64,000 nt of DNA from assembly GCF_009796845.1 (NCBI RefSeq), contig NZ_CP047025.1, positions 1,116,001 through 1,180,000 of the forward strand, read 5' to 3'. Below the pieces are notes generated by a model that was not told the origin of the DNA, did no database searches, and saw only the letters and a list, made by a program, of their open reading frames with translations. Origin of the DNA: Cobetia sp. L2A1 (GTDB lineage Bacteria; Pseudomonadota; Gammaproteobacteria; Pseudomonadales; Halomonadaceae). This document shows positions 53,414 through 62,605 of the stretch, one piece after another. Position numbers and translations under genes: made by a program. Position 1 is the stretch's first letter. Each line of letters opens with the position of its first letter.

Positions 53414-54097
53414 ATGAAATATGGCAAGCGAGAGCGGATCAGCGGTGCGGTCATCCTGGTGGCATTGGGCGTTATCTTCATTCCCATGTTGTTTGATGAG
53501 CCACCGGCCCGTGATGAGCGTCCTGGCCCGGTCATGACATTGGGCAAGCCAGTGGATATCGATCGTTCGACCGTCGATGCGCCTCAGCCGCCCAGCGAGC
53601 TGAAGATTGGGACGGATGTGCCGATCACCTTTGTCGACAGTAATGGCAAGGTGCGGGATAACACGTCATCCAATGTTTCTGACAGTGGTGAGAGCCGTGT
53701 GGCTGAGGCGAATCAGCTGTCAGCGCCGCAACTTGCGGCCAGGGCTGAGTCAAAACCGGTCGCCAAGCCTGAGTCGAAACCAGAACCGAAGTCAGCGCCG
53801 AAAGCGACTCCGACGCCTAAGCCGAAAGCGGTGGCGCCGGCAAGCGCACCTTCTTCCTCAGCGGGCGGTTGGGCAGTGCAGGTCGGTAGCTTCGGTGAGT
53901 CGAGCAATGCCGAGCGCCTTCAGCAGGAGTTGCAGGGCAAGGGCTTCGCGGCTTATCGCGTTGCGCGTGGCAGCAAGCTGACAGTCGTATTCGTCGGTCC
54001 TTACACTTCTTCCGAGATTGGTGAGTCAGCGCGCTCCCGCCTGCAGGAGCAGGTCAATATCAAGGGCTTGCTGGTGCGTCGGAAGGAGGGTGAGTGA
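53414..54097 (+). CDS. dedD: SPOR domain protein (DedD-like)
   Basis: The 227-residue protein has an N-terminal membrane helix (ISGAVILVALGVIFIPMLF), a Pro/Lys/Ala-rich periplasmic linker (KPVAKPESKPEPKSAPKATP region) and a C-terminal SPOR domain (GWAVQVGSFGESSNAERLQQELQGKGFAAY). SPOR domains bind denuded septal peptidoglycan, and DedD helps cell division. GGGAG precedes the ATG at 53414. It lies between folC and cvpA as in E. coli. Confidence 0.93.
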   Translation: MKYGKRERISGAVILVALGVIFIPMLFDEPPARDERPGPVMTLGKPVDIDRSTVDAPQPPSELKIGTDVPITFVDSNGKVRDNTSSNVSDSGESRVAEANQLSAPQLAARAESKPVAKPESKPEPKSAPKATPTPKPKAVAPASAPSSSAGGWAVQVGSFGESSNAERLQQELQGKGFAAYRVARGSKLTVVFVGPYTSSEIGESARSRLQEQVNIKGLLVRRKEGE

Positions 54098-54816
54098 ACG
54101 ATCTGGTCTGGATCGATTGGCTGTGTCTTGGGCTCATCGGCATTTCAATTCTGCTGGGTCTGATGCGTGGCCTGCTCAGCGAGGCGCTGGGGTTAGCCGG
54201 TTGGCTGGTAGCCCTTGTCGCCGCACGTCAGTTCGGAGCTGAAGTGGGTGGGCTGCTCGAGGAGGTGATTCTTTCACCCGGCATTCGTACCGCTGTCGGC
54301 TTTGTGCTGGTCGTGATTGGTACGGTGCTGCTCTGGGGGTTGATGCTGCGGCTGTTGGAACGGCTAGTGCAGGCGGTAGGCATGGGCGGCTTCAATCGTT
54401 TGCTGGGCGGCGTATTCGGTGCTCTGCGCGCGGGTGTTATCCTGGTGTTGATCACGGCAGTCGTCGGGCTGACACCGTTGCGCGACAGTGCTGACTGGCA
54501 GGCTACGCAGCTTCGGCCCACGCTCGAGCAGCTACGTGACTGGTCACTGGCGCGCTATCGCGAATGGGATACCGGTGGTGAGTGGGGGCCAGCCCAGCAG
54601 CCGCAGCAGGTATCGCGCGCCACCAACGAGAGCTCGACTGGCAAGAGCGCCGATAGTCCATCGCTGGCACAGCAAGCCGGCAGCCTGCTTGAGAGTGCGC
54701 GTCGCGAGGGCAGTGCGCTGACAGAGCGTCTCGGACAGCAGGCGGTACAGACGTTTACGCGTCAGCCGCGCGCGCAGGAGTCTCAACGCGAGGCGAGTGC
54801 GACGACATCACCATAG
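54094..54816 (+). CDS. cvpA: CvpA family membrane protein
   Basis: The 240-residue protein has four transmembrane helices with the CvpA pattern (WIDWLCLGLIGISILLGLMRGLLSEALGLAGWLVAL ... FNRLLGGVFGALRAGVIL). CvpA is linked to colicin V export and to envelope stress resistance. Translation begins at a GTG overlapping the dedD stop (GTGA), with GGAAGGAGG just upstream. The last 80 residues are a polar, probably cytoplasmic tail longer than in E. coli (162 residues). Confidence 0.93.
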   Translation: MNDLVWIDWLCLGLIGISILLGLMRGLLSEALGLAGWLVALVAARQFGAEVGGLLEEVILSPGIRTAVGFVLVVIGTVLLWGLMLRLLERLVQAVGMGGFNRLLGGVFGALRAGVILVLITAVVGLTPLRDSADWQATQLRPTLEQLRDWSLARYREWDTGGEWGPAQQPQQVSRATNESSTGKSADSPSLAQQAGSLLESARREGSALTERLGQQAVQTFTRQPRAQESQREASATTSP

Positions 54817-54824
54817 CGATATTG

Positions 54825-54849
54825 GACGCCGGGCTTCTTGCCCGGCGTC
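54825..54849 (+). terminator. Hairpin between cvpA and purF
   Basis: GACGCCGGGC, TTCTT loop, GCCCGGCGTC. The T-run is poor, so read-through into purF is likely. Confidence 0.6.
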
Positions 54850-55015
54850 GCCGTTTAACGGTGCTTCACTCCTGACTTATTGGTCAGGTGTTGCCTGCTC
54901 CGTGGGCAGGCCTGACAATTGCGACGTGTGAGCACCCATATTGTCATGTGGACGGGCGCCGGCCCTTGCCAGCGTGCGCTTCCCTATCCAAGTGTATCAG
55001 TGAGGTAATGACGGG

Positions 55016-56530
55016 ATGTGCGGGATTGTAGGTTTGATGGCCAACGCCTCGGTAAATCAGGCGCTGTATGACGCGCTGACCGTATTGCAGCACCGTGGGC
55101 AAGATGCCGCGGGGATGATGACCTGGCACGAAGGGCGCTTCCTGCTGCGCAAGAGCAATGGTCTGGTGCGTGACGTTTTCCGCACCCGTCATATGCAGCG
55201 TCTCAAGGGCAACATGGGTATTGGCCATGTTCGCTATCCGACCGCCGGCTCGTCCAGTGAGGCGGAATCACAGCCGTTCTACGTCAATTCGCCTTATGGC
55301 ATCACGTTGGCGCACAACGGTAACCTGACCAACTCTGATCAGCTCAAGCAGGAGCTGTTCTCCTCTGATTTGCGTCACATCAATACCAGCTCTGATTCCG
55401 AAGTGCTGCTCAATGTCTTTGCCCACGAGCTGGGCAAGCAGGGCATGCGTCTCGGGGCTGGTGATGTCTTTGATGCCGTGCGTCGTGTGCATCGCCGTTG
55501 TAAAGGCGGCTATGCGGCAGTCTCGATCATCAACGGCACGGGCCTCGTCGCCTTCCGTGACCCGCACGGTATTCGTCCGGCGTGTTTCGGCAAGCGTGAA
55601 GCGCCTGAGGGCGTCGAGTATATGATCGCCTCTGAATCCGTGGCCTTGGATGTGGCAGGTTTCGAGCTCATTCGCGACATTGCACCGGGTGAGGCCGTCT
55701 TCATCGATATGGAGCGTCAGCTACACACGCTGCAGTGCGCTGATGATGCCGTGCTCAAGCCTTGTATCTTCGAGCACGTCTATCTGGCACGCCCGGACTC
55801 CCTGCTTGACGGTGCCTATGTCTATGGCACCCGGATGCGCATGGGCGAGAAGCTGGCTGACAAGATCGTGCGTGAATGGCCGGAACAGGACATCGACGTC
55901 GTCATCCCGATTCCGGATACCTCACGTACGTCGGCACTCGAGCTGGCGCAGCATCTGGGGGTGACGTATCGCGAAGGCTTCATGAAGAATCGCTATATCG
56001 GGCGTACCTTCATCATGCCAGGTCAGACGTTGCGCAAGAAGTCAGTGCGCCAGAAGCTCAATGCTATCGATATTGAGTTCGCGGGCAAGAACGTGCTGCT
56101 GGTGGATGATTCCATCGTGCGCGGTACCACCTGCAACGAGATTATCCAGATGGCGCGTGAAGCGGGTGCCAAGAATGTCTACTTTGCCTCGGCTGCCCCT
56201 GCGGTTCGTTATCCGAATGTCTACGGCATCGACATGCCTGCGGCGGAAGAGTTGATCGCACACGATCGTACCGAAAAGGAAATCGCCGATCTCATCGGTG
56301 CTGATCGTCTGTTCTATCAGGACCTCGAAGACCTCAAGGATGCCTGCCGTGAAGTCAATCCGGTGCTCGACGAGTTCGATTGCTCCGTGTTTGATGGCAT
56401 CTACGTGACTGGCGATATTGATGAGGCGTATCTGAGCGATCTGCGCGCCTCGCGTAATGATGGCGCCAAGCACGCTGGTGAGACTCACGCGGTAGTGGAT
56501 CTGCACAACGATTCGGAAGATCTCGACTGA
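55016..56530 (+). CDS. purF: Amidophosphoribosyltransferase
   Basis: PurF makes 5-phosphoribosylamine from PRPP and glutamine, the first purine step. The 504-residue product begins MCGIVGLM, so Cys2 becomes the N-terminal nucleophile after Met removal. It has GNLTNSDQL and [13 protein letters not shown] in the glutaminase domain and the PRPP motif [13 protein letters not shown]. Length matches E. coli PurF (505). No strong ribosome binding site is visible. cvpA-purF order is conserved. Confidence 0.98.
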   Translation: MCGIVGLMANASVNQALYDALTVLQHRGQDAAGMMTWHEGRFLLRKSNGLVRDVFRTRHMQRLKGNMGIGHVRYPTAGSSSEAESQPFYVNSPYGITLAHNGNLTNSDQLKQELFSSDLRHINTSSDSEVLLNVFAHELGKQGMRLGAGDVFDAVRRVHRRCKGGYAAVSIINGTGLVAFRDPHGIRPACFGKREAPEGVEYMIASESVALDVAGFELIRDIAPGEAVFIDMERQLHTLQCADDAVLKPCIFEHVYLARPDSLLDGAYVYGTRMRMGEKLADKIVREWPEQDIDVVIPIPDTSRTSALELAQHLGVTYREGFMKNRYIGRTFIMPGQTLRKKSVRQKLNAIDIEFAGKNVLLVDDSIVRGTTCNEIIQMAREAGAKNVYFASAAPAVRYPNVYGIDMPAAEELIAHDRTEKEIADLIGADRLFYQDLEDLKDACREVNPVLDEFDCSVFDGIYVTGDIDEAYLSDLRASRNDGAKHAGETHAVVDLHNDSEDLD

Positions 56531-56572
56531 CGTCCAGGCTTGTCGTTAGGCAACGCCGCGATCAGTGACCTG

Positions 56573-56604
56573 CAACGGGCTCCGGAGAAATCCGGGGCCC
56601 GTTG
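56573..56604 (+). terminator. Hairpin after purF
   Basis: CAACGGGCTCCGGA, GAAA loop, TCCGGGGCCCGTTG forms a very stable 14-bp stem but lacks a T-run; it may be a Rho-independent-like pause or processing stem. Confidence 0.6.
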
Positions 56605-56723
56605 TGCGTTCAAAACCGGTAATATTGATGTCTCTCCCCCCTGAGAGGGGCTGGCACGGCAGTGCGTGAAAACGACAGCACCTGTGTCGCCGGCAGAATC
56701 TTACAGAATAGGTACTGGACACC

Positions 56724-57938
56724 ATGCACGAAGACAATCTTTCCCGCGCCGATCTCTCCCGCGATGAGCTGGGTCTCGAGACACTTGCCATCCGCGCTGG
56801 CCACCTGCGTGGCGCCGAGCAGGAACACGGTGAGCCTATCTATACGACGTCCAGTTTCGTTTATGGCAGTGCTGCCGAAGCAGCGGCCAAGTTCGGTGGT
56901 GACGAGGCAGGTAATATCTACTCACGCTTCACTAACCCGACAGTGCGCTTCTTCGAAGAGCGTCTCGCCGCGATGGAAGGCGGTGAACGTTGCGTCGCAA
57001 CCAGCTCTGGCATGGCCGCTATCATGTCCACGGTGCTGGCGTTGCTGGAGTCCGGAGATGAGATTGTCGCGTCACGCTCCATCTTCGGGTCCAGTGTCAG
57101 TCTGTTCACCAAGTATTTCGGCAAGCTGGGCATCACCACACACTTTGTCGAGCTGGGTGATCTCGATGCCTGGCGCGCGGCGATTACACCGGCCACCAAA
57201 CTGCTGTTTGCCGAGACGCCGTCCAATCCGCTATCCGAGATTGGTGATATTGCGGCATTGGCCGAGATAGCACATGAGCACAATGCCTGGTTGGCCATCG
57301 ATAATTGCTTCTGCACGCCGGCACTCCAGCGTCCGCTGACACTGGGGGCCGATATCGTCATTCACTCCGCGACCAAGTATCTGGATGGGCAGGGACGTAC
57401 GTTGGGCGGCGCCGTCGTGGGGAGTCACGCGCTGATGGAAGAGGTGTTTGGTGTGGTGCGGACGTGCGGTCCGTGCCTTAGCCCCTTCAATGCCTGGGTG
57501 TTCCTCAAGGGGCTGGAGACACTCAACATCCGCATGCAGGCACATTGCGCACGTGCACTTGAGCTGGCGCACTGGCTGGAAGCGCATCCCGCGGTGGAGC
57601 GCGTGCACTACTCTGGCCTTGAGAGCCATCCACAGCATGAATTGGCCAAGGTGCAGCAGAAGGCATTTGGGGCCGTATTGGGTGTGGTCATCAAGGGTGG
57701 CCGTGAGGGTGCCTGGTCAGTAGTCGATGCCACGCGGATTCTGTCAATTACCGGTAATCTGGGAGATGTGAAAACCACCATCACGCATCCGGCCACCACG
57801 ACCCACGGACGCCTTAGTGACGAACAGAAAGCGGCGGCGGGTATTGTAGAAGGAATGATCCGGATTGCCGTTGGTCTGGAAGATCTCGACGACATCAAAC
57901 GTGACTTGGCACGTGGCCTCGACCGTCTGGCGGGCTGA
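56724..57938 (+). CDS. metZ: O-succinylhomoserine sulfhydrylase
   Basis: MetZ is a PLP enzyme that makes homocysteine directly from O-succinylhomoserine and sulfide. The 404-residue product shows EPIYTTSSFVYGSAAEAAAKF, YSRFTNPTVRFFEERLAAMEGGE, the PLP Lys in HSATKYLDGQGRTLGG and the late HPATTTHGRLSDEQKAAAGI. The location after purF as in Pseudomonas supports metZ over metB. The 317-bp gap that follows (57939-58255) shows only a CCGTGGCA direct repeat (58187 and 58210). Confidence 0.94.
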   Translation: MHEDNLSRADLSRDELGLETLAIRAGHLRGAEQEHGEPIYTTSSFVYGSAAEAAAKFGGDEAGNIYSRFTNPTVRFFEERLAAMEGGERCVATSSGMAAIMSTVLALLESGDEIVASRSIFGSSVSLFTKYFGKLGITTHFVELGDLDAWRAAITPATKLLFAETPSNPLSEIGDIAALAEIAHEHNAWLAIDNCFCTPALQRPLTLGADIVIHSATKYLDGQGRTLGGAVVGSHALMEEVFGVVRTCGPCLSPFNAWVFLKGLETLNIRMQAHCARALELAHWLEAHPAVERVHYSGLESHPQHELAKVQQKAFGAVLGVVIKGGREGAWSVVDATRILSITGNLGDVKTTITHPATTTHGRLSDEQKAAAGIVEGMIRIAVGLEDLDDIKRDLARGLDRLAG

Positions 57939-58255
57939 AGCGAAAAGCCGCTCAGAGATAGAGCTCAGCGGTTAACGTAGCTGGCGGCCAGTGTCTCGAT
58001 GAATTGATGGTGGCTTGTGTCATGCAACGAGGCGATTCATCCGAAGAGGCGACTGTTCTTTGATACACGAACGCTTGGTCAAGTCGGGCGTTTGTGTCTT
58101 TAGCAAAGGGTAACGGTTAGCCCCTCGAGGTCTTGGCGTCACGCTCGCCACTGGTTAAGCTCTCGCGTAATGAAATCATGATGACGCCGTGGCAGATCGA
58201 CGAAGATCTCCGTGGCACTACCGACAGGCGTAGATAGCAAGAGGCGGGAGCTTGA

Positions 58256-58798
58256 ATGTGGCGTAATTCTCGACGTGGCTGGGGCTGGCCGGTCATCGCA
58301 ATGCACTGGCTGTCGGCGCTGGCCATCTTCGGGCTGTTTGCTCTCGGCTGGTGGATGACATCCTTGGGCTATTACGATACCTGGTACAAACTCGGCCCCT
58401 GGTGGCACAAGTCTGTGGGTATCAGCTTGTTTGCATTAACGGTATTGCGGTTGGTCTGGCGGCACCTGCAGATAACGCCACAGGCACATGGTAATCGTAC
58501 TGAGCAGCGCGCTGCCTTCGTGGGTCACGTATTGCTCTATGTATTGTTACTGGTGGTTATGGCGTCCGGCTATCTGATTTCCACGGCGGATGGCCGCGGG
58601 ATTAGCGTGTTTGACCTCTTTGAGGTACCAGCTCTTGTCACCGGACTCAAAGACCAGGCAACGCTCGCCGGTGATGTCCATTGGTACGCCTCCTGTGGCT
58701 TGGTCATTTTGTCGCTGGGACATGCCGCTGCAGCCTTCAAGCACCATCTGCTGGATGGACAGGATACGTTGCGGCGTATGATTCGGCCGTTGCGATGA
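58256..58798 (+). CDS. Cytochrome b561 family protein
   Basis: The 180-residue membrane protein has four helices with heme-ligand histidines placed as in bacterial b561: AMHWLSALAIFGLF, WWHKSVGISLFALTVLRLVWR, VGHVLLYVLLLVVMASGYLIS and VHWYASCGLVILSLGHAAAAFKHH. These proteins pass electrons to or from quinone; E. coli CybB oxidises superoxide. A GGGAG box precedes the ATG. It lies 62 bp ahead of yceI, the same pairing as yceJ-yceI in E. coli. Confidence 0.92.
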   Translation: MWRNSRRGWGWPVIAMHWLSALAIFGLFALGWWMTSLGYYDTWYKLGPWWHKSVGISLFALTVLRLVWRHLQITPQAHGNRTEQRAAFVGHVLLYVLLLVVMASGYLISTADGRGISVFDLFEVPALVTGLKDQATLAGDVHWYASCGLVILSLGHAAAAFKHHLLDGQDTLRRMIRPLR

Positions 58799-58860
58799 TG
58801 AAAGAGGGCGTCAATATCATTGGGCGCCAGATGTGACGAATCCACTCAAGGAGCATCAAC

Positions 58861-59460
58861 ATGAACAAGACATCCTTCCTCGGCCAGTCACTCATTGCAG
58901 GTGTCATGGCAGCTTCCCTGCCGCTGGTAGCTGGGCAGGCTCAGGCCTCGGAGTACGCGCTGGATACCGAAGGGCAGCATGCTTTCATTCAGTTCAAGGT
59001 CAGTCATCTGGGCTATTCTTACATCCTGGGTGAGTTCAAGGATTTCAGCGGTCACTTCAACTACGACGAAGGCAAGCCGGAAGCCTCCAGTGTCAATGTG
59101 GAAGTTGATGTCGATAGTCTGGACAGCGCGCATGCCGAGCGTGACAAGCACCTAAAATCTGCTGACTTCCTGGATGTCTCTCAGTATCCGACCGCGACCT
59201 TCTCCTCGACTGGCTTTGAGACGACTGGCGATGGTGCAGGTAAGCTGACGGGTGATCTGACGTTACACGGCAAAACTCAACCGGTCACCATCGACGTAGA
59301 TCACATCGGTGGCGGTGAAGATCCCTGGGGCGGCTATCGTCAAGGCTTCGAGGGCACCACGACATTGAAGCTTGCCGACTATGGCATTGATACGTCCAAG
59401 CTAGGCCCGACGGCGGCCACCGTCGACATGTATATGGTATTTGAAGGGATTCGTCAGTAA
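58861..59460 (+). CDS. YceI family periplasmic lipocalin-like protein
   Basis: The 199-residue product has a signal peptide (LIAGVMAASLPLVAGQAQA) and the YceI pattern: YALDTEGQHAFIQFKVSHLGYSYILGEFKDFSG, DSAHAERDKHLKSADFLDV and LTLHGKTQPVTIDVDHIGGGEDPWGG. YceI proteins bind isoprenoid chains, such as ubiquinone precursors. The cytochrome b561 gene upstream and the shared strand suggest a quinone-related unit. CAAGGAG precedes the ATG. Confidence 0.95.
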   Translation: MNKTSFLGQSLIAGVMAASLPLVAGQAQASEYALDTEGQHAFIQFKVSHLGYSYILGEFKDFSGHFNYDEGKPEASSVNVEVDVDSLDSAHAERDKHLKSADFLDVSQYPTATFSSTGFETTGDGAGKLTGDLTLHGKTQPVTIDVDHIGGGEDPWGGYRQGFEGTTTLKLADYGIDTSKLGPTAATVDMYMVFEGIRQ

Positions 59461-59509
59461 GCGTCTGGCACAAGATGCGGTCATACTGGTGAGTATTTCT
59501 GCCCCTTGA

Positions 59510-59552
59510 AAACACAAACGCCCCTGCCAAGCTGGCAGGGGCGTTTGTGTTT
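59510..59552. terminator. Bidirectional terminator between yceI-type and lysE-type genes
   Basis: A perfect 20-bp inverted repeat (AAACACAAACGCCCCTGCCA and complement) with a 3-base loop sits between convergent genes. Confidence 0.95.
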
Positions 59553-59585
59553 GGCGATGTCAGTGCATTGGTGGCGGTGACTGGA

Positions 59586-60203
59586 TCAGCCGCGCAATGC
59601 CAGATAGCTACCTGCCCCGATCATCAAAGAGCCTGCCCCGCGATTGAGGCGGCGCACTGCTTGTGGAGAGCGTAGGTAGCGACGAATACGCCTCGCTATA
59701 TAGCCGATAGGCAGCACGCCTACCAACAAGGCACTCAGATTGAGGGCAGCGGCAATCACGATATCACTGCCGTTGAGCTGCGTGATGTCCATGAAGGTCG
59801 GCAAGAAGGCTATATAGAATAAAATGACCTTGGGGTTAGAGGCTGAGATCAGAAAGCCCTGAATGAAGCCTCGCCACCAGTCACCGCGCACGCTCGGCAC
59901 CTGAGTCTCATCGAGTACCGGCGGGCTGGTCCATAGCGTGTAGCCCAGATAGCACAGGTAGGCTGCCCCCAGAATACGAATGACAGTGAAGAGTTCACCC
60001 CAGTGGGTCGCCAGTGCTGAAAGTCCGAAGACGGCGGCCAGCATGTAGCAGACATCACTGAGGCTCATGCCTACCGCCATGGGGACACAGGCATTACCGC
60101 CCTGGCTAATGCCGCGCGCCAGTAATGCAAGAATGCCGGGGCCTGGAGTGATGCCAAAGATGAAGATGGCAATGAAGAAGGTTAGCCCGGTTTCAAAGGT
60201 CAT
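59586..60203 (-). CDS. LysE/RhtB family amino-acid exporter
   Basis: The 205-residue membrane protein has about six helices and the family's N-terminal block FGITPGPGILALLARGISQGGNACVPMAVGMSLSD. It also has the FLISASNPKVILFYIAFLPTFM motif. LysE/RhtB carriers export amino acids or their derivatives. The ATG at 60203 is supported by AGGACG upstream. It lies 1.1 kb from an amino-acid hydroxylase-like gene on the same strand, with a decayed gene between, so a functional link is possible but not shown. Confidence 0.92.
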   Translation of the reverse strand: MTFETGLTFFIAIFIFGITPGPGILALLARGISQGGNACVPMAVGMSLSDVCYMLAAVFGLSALATHWGELFTVIRILGAAYLCYLGYTLWTSPPVLDETQVPSVRGDWWRGFIQGFLISASNPKVILFYIAFLPTFMDITQLNGSDIVIAAALNLSALLVGVLPIGYIARRIRRYLRSPQAVRRLNRGAGSLMIGAGSYLALRG

Positions 60204-60406
60204 GATGACGTCCTGATGAGAGGAGGGCGGGCTGGATATCAGCTTGGTTGTCGGCCATCGAGTATCCTCTCTCGGGTGCCAGTGCAGCAACAGCATGTTG
60301 TCGCTGATTGCGCTTGTTGGCTCCCTTTACTATAGCCACCAGACTCCGCTCCCTTTTTTATGGGCACTGCTACGATCTGTGCAGAAAAAGGTGCAAAGGA
60401 GGTGAT

Positions 60407-61026
60407 ATGACGATGAATACAGTGCTCCCAGTGATGGACCTCGATACCTTCCATTGTGAAAGCCAGGCTGCTATGGATGCAGTGACCAGCTCTCCATCAC
60501 TGTGCTATCACTACGTTATCGCCACATTGATTTGACACGGTTCTACGCAAATGAAGCGGCGGTAAGGTGTGCTACCCGTGGGAATGATGTGCCGCATGAG
60601 GAGATACGCCTTTTTACGGTTGCTCATGTTGATGAAGTATTGGACTTGCCTGGTGGCGAGCACATCGTGATCAATCAGGTTGAGGTACATTGCTTTCCCG
60701 GAGAGTCGAAAGCTGGCGGGATACTGCGCTGGCCAAGGGGGGCGGTGATGGAATCCATGCCTTGGCAGTAGGCAATGTGATGCAGGGTGAGGCGGTGAAA
60801 GATATCGCAGTCCGTCACGAAGTCAGCGCCGCGTAGATCACACTTGCCTGGATGGTAGCACGGGGAATCATCGTCATTTTTTTCATCAGCCAGGTCGCGC
60901 AATCAGCAGGCCAGCCTCGAGATGTTGGACATTCGTCTCACTGGAGTGGATAAGCAACGCTGCAATGAAGCATCGGAACGCGGTGAGTGAATCTTCGACT
61001 TGGGCTTTGCGCCGAGCTGGGATGCA
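60407..61026 (+). pseudogene. Decayed aldo/keto reductase (DkgB-like)
   Basis: Fragments of an aldo/keto reductase occur in order but in different frames: MDLDTF near the start, RHIDLTRFYANEAAVRCATRGNDVPHEEI (60525-60610), EHIVINQVEVHCF (60660-60695), ALAVGNVMQGEAVKDIAVRHEVSAA-stop-ITLAWMVARGIIVI (60760-60880), SSARSRNQQASLEMLDIRLTGVDKQ (60885-60960) and, after a second stop, IFDLGFAPSWDA. At least three frameshifts, two in-frame stops and a deletion of roughly 60 codons in the middle show it is inactive. The original ribosome binding site AAAGGAGGTGAT (60395-60406) is still perfect, so decay may be recent. Confidence 0.85.
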
Positions 61027-61132
61027 TACGTATCGCGATATGGTATGGCGTTCGGAAGACAGCATCGCTCGAAATATTCATCAACGTATCCCCCCAAGTG
61101 TGGGAGGTATCAAGCGTGGTAGCTTTCCAATG

Positions 61133-61164
61133 AAAAAACCAGCCGGTTGCCCGACTGGTTTTTT
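61133..61164. terminator. Terminator downstream of the pseudogene
   Basis: AAAAAACCAGCCGG, TTGC loop, CCGACTGGTTTTTT (one mismatch). A- and T-runs on the two sides allow use from both strands, including by the hydroxylase gene. Confidence 0.88.
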
Positions 61165-61296
61165 CTTGCACGCTTCAGCAATCTATCATGCCATTAGTGT
61201 AAGACTTCAGGTGATGGTTATCCGGAGTCTACCGAACCATCTTGTTGCGATGATGAATGCAGGGTGCTGGCTGACCGCCACTAGCTCATGGCGGGA

Positions 61297-62157
61297 TTAC
61301 CCTTGTTCATTCAACACGGCGCCCGGGAAATGACGACGTAGCATACGGTTCTGGAACTCATCAATGAATGCACAGTTGATGATGATGATGAAGCGCTCAA
61401 AGTGCTGGCCAGCATTCTCCTGCGAAATTGAACTAACGCTGTGGAACAACTGATCATCGTGGATATGAAGGATCTCTCCCGGTGTCAGCTCCGTTGTGGA
61501 TAGCAATTCACTTCCTGCCTTGTCTTGATAAAGCGTGTTGATGGCGCCGCTGACATTCTCCCGATTGAGCACCAGTATGCTTAGATATTTGCAGCCATCG
61601 GCATGAATGCCCTGTCCTTGAAGCGGATCGATGGTGCCATCTCCACGTACTCCCGTAATTTGCATCAAGATCGGTTCACGCGGACCAATGCCCCACATGT
61701 CAGTCCAGGCCTTCACAAAGGCGCGGACATCGTCACGTTCGGTGAACGACTCTTCCAGCGGTGCATAATATCTCAGGCGATCGGCCATGCTTGCAGCGTC
61801 GTTGAACCGCCCACCTTGGGCCATCGGGCATTCTCCGAGAGTCTCTACCTCATGCTGGTCGTTGAGGTGCAGCCAGGACATGCGCTTCCAGCGGGTGTTG
61901 ACATAAGGGTCGCGCGGAAGATCTTTCAGGAAGCCCTGCCAGGCGTTCAGATCAATATGCGCCGAGATGGAAGACTTGCTCCAGTGTTGATGTTCCAGCT
62001 CCACATGGACTGCTTTTGGCCAGTACTGAGATGTCAGAGGCAGTGTTGTGCTATCCGCGGATTGTGTCGGATAGTGTTCCGCTAGGCTGCTCTGCTCCAG
62101 AGTCAGTTTGCGGGAAGAGTCGGCCAGCTGACGTACGCCACGATTTGCGATGTTCAT
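61297..62157 (-). CDS. Fe(II)/2-oxoglutarate dioxygenase, free amino-acid hydroxylase type
   Basis: The 286-residue protein matches the 2OG-Fe dioxygenase family (PF10014) that includes L-isoleucine dioxygenase of Bacillus. The facial triad is visible as QGIHADG (His185, Asp187) and LFHSVSS (His239), with Arg255 in HFERFIIIINC as 2-oxoglutarate ligand. LVLNRENVSGAINTLY is the conserved block between them. Family members hydroxylate free aliphatic amino acids; the substrate here is unknown. GAGGAATTTTAC precedes the ATG, and the ribosome binding site is inside a candidate structured leader (62166-62224). No signal peptide is seen. Confidence 0.85.
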   Translation of the reverse strand: MNIANRGVRQLADSSRKLTLEQSSLAEHYPTQSADSTTLPLTSQYWPKAVHVELEHQHWSKSSISAHIDLNAWQGFLKDLPRDPYVNTRWKRMSWLHLNDQHEVETLGECPMAQGGRFNDAASMADRLRYYAPLEESFTERDDVRAFVKAWTDMWGIGPREPILMQITGVRGDGTIDPLQGQGIHADGCKYLSILVLNRENVSGAINTLYQDKAGSELLSTTELTPGEILHIHDDQLFHSVSSISQENAGQHFERFIIIINCAFIDEFQNRMLRRHFPGAVLNEQG

Positions 62158-62165
62158 GTAAAATT

Positions 62166-62224
62166 CCTCGACGTTATCTGCGCTTATGCGCTTGATTGAA
62201 GGCGTTGCATTAGCAACGTCGAGG
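62166..62224 (-). promoter_or_regulatory. Candidate structured leader RNA sequestering the hydroxylase ribosome binding site
   Basis: Read on the minus strand, CCTCGA pairs with TCGAGG (which contains the ribosome binding site). Between them lie a perfect 6-bp hairpin CGTTGC-TAAT-GCAACG and a small GCGC-ATAA-GCGC hairpin, giving a three-way junction. Alternatively the outer stem extends to 10 bp (CCTCGACGTT/AACGTCGAGG) and breaks the first inner hairpin. This is a switch-like layout. No known riboswitch class was recognised. Confidence 0.6.
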
Positions 62225-62605
62225 AGAATGGAAAGATGCGCGCGACATAGTCAAACCCATACCTTGGCAGGAAGGCACTAATGTTGCGTAAGTATCATCA
62301 ATATAGGTGCTGGTCTGTCGCTACGGCATGAATAATCTGATCGACTGGTATTATGTAAGCCATTAGCGCTATTCTTCAGCCTGTCACTAAGGTCAAGTTA
62401 CTGTGTGTCTGTAAACTCGCCATGAGCAAGCGTTGAGTGCACGGAGACTGGAGGGGCATCAGACGCTGGGTTTACGCGTGGAAGACACATAGACTTGATC
62501 AAGGCAGCGGGAGCGTAGCCGCACGAGTGCAGAGTAAGCAGATGATGTGCCCCCAGCCGGTGTTCGGTGTGTAGGGTCAAGTGGGTAGTGGAGGTGTCCT
62601 TTATC
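62225..62605. other. Gene-free divergent promoter region
   Basis: This 381-bp stretch separates the hydroxylase from the divergent signalling gene. It must hold both promoters, but I see no convincing boxes, gene or repeat in it. Confidence 0.5.

Noticed and set aside
56631..56660. CTGAGAGG-like sequence upstream of metZ as a thiamine riboswitch
   Set aside because: The rest of the thiamine riboswitch core is absent, and metZ is not a thiamine gene.
59586..60296. LysE-type start at 60296
   Set aside because: The extension is polar and atypical, while MTFETGLTFFIAIF from 60203 is the usual N-terminus and has a ribosome binding site.
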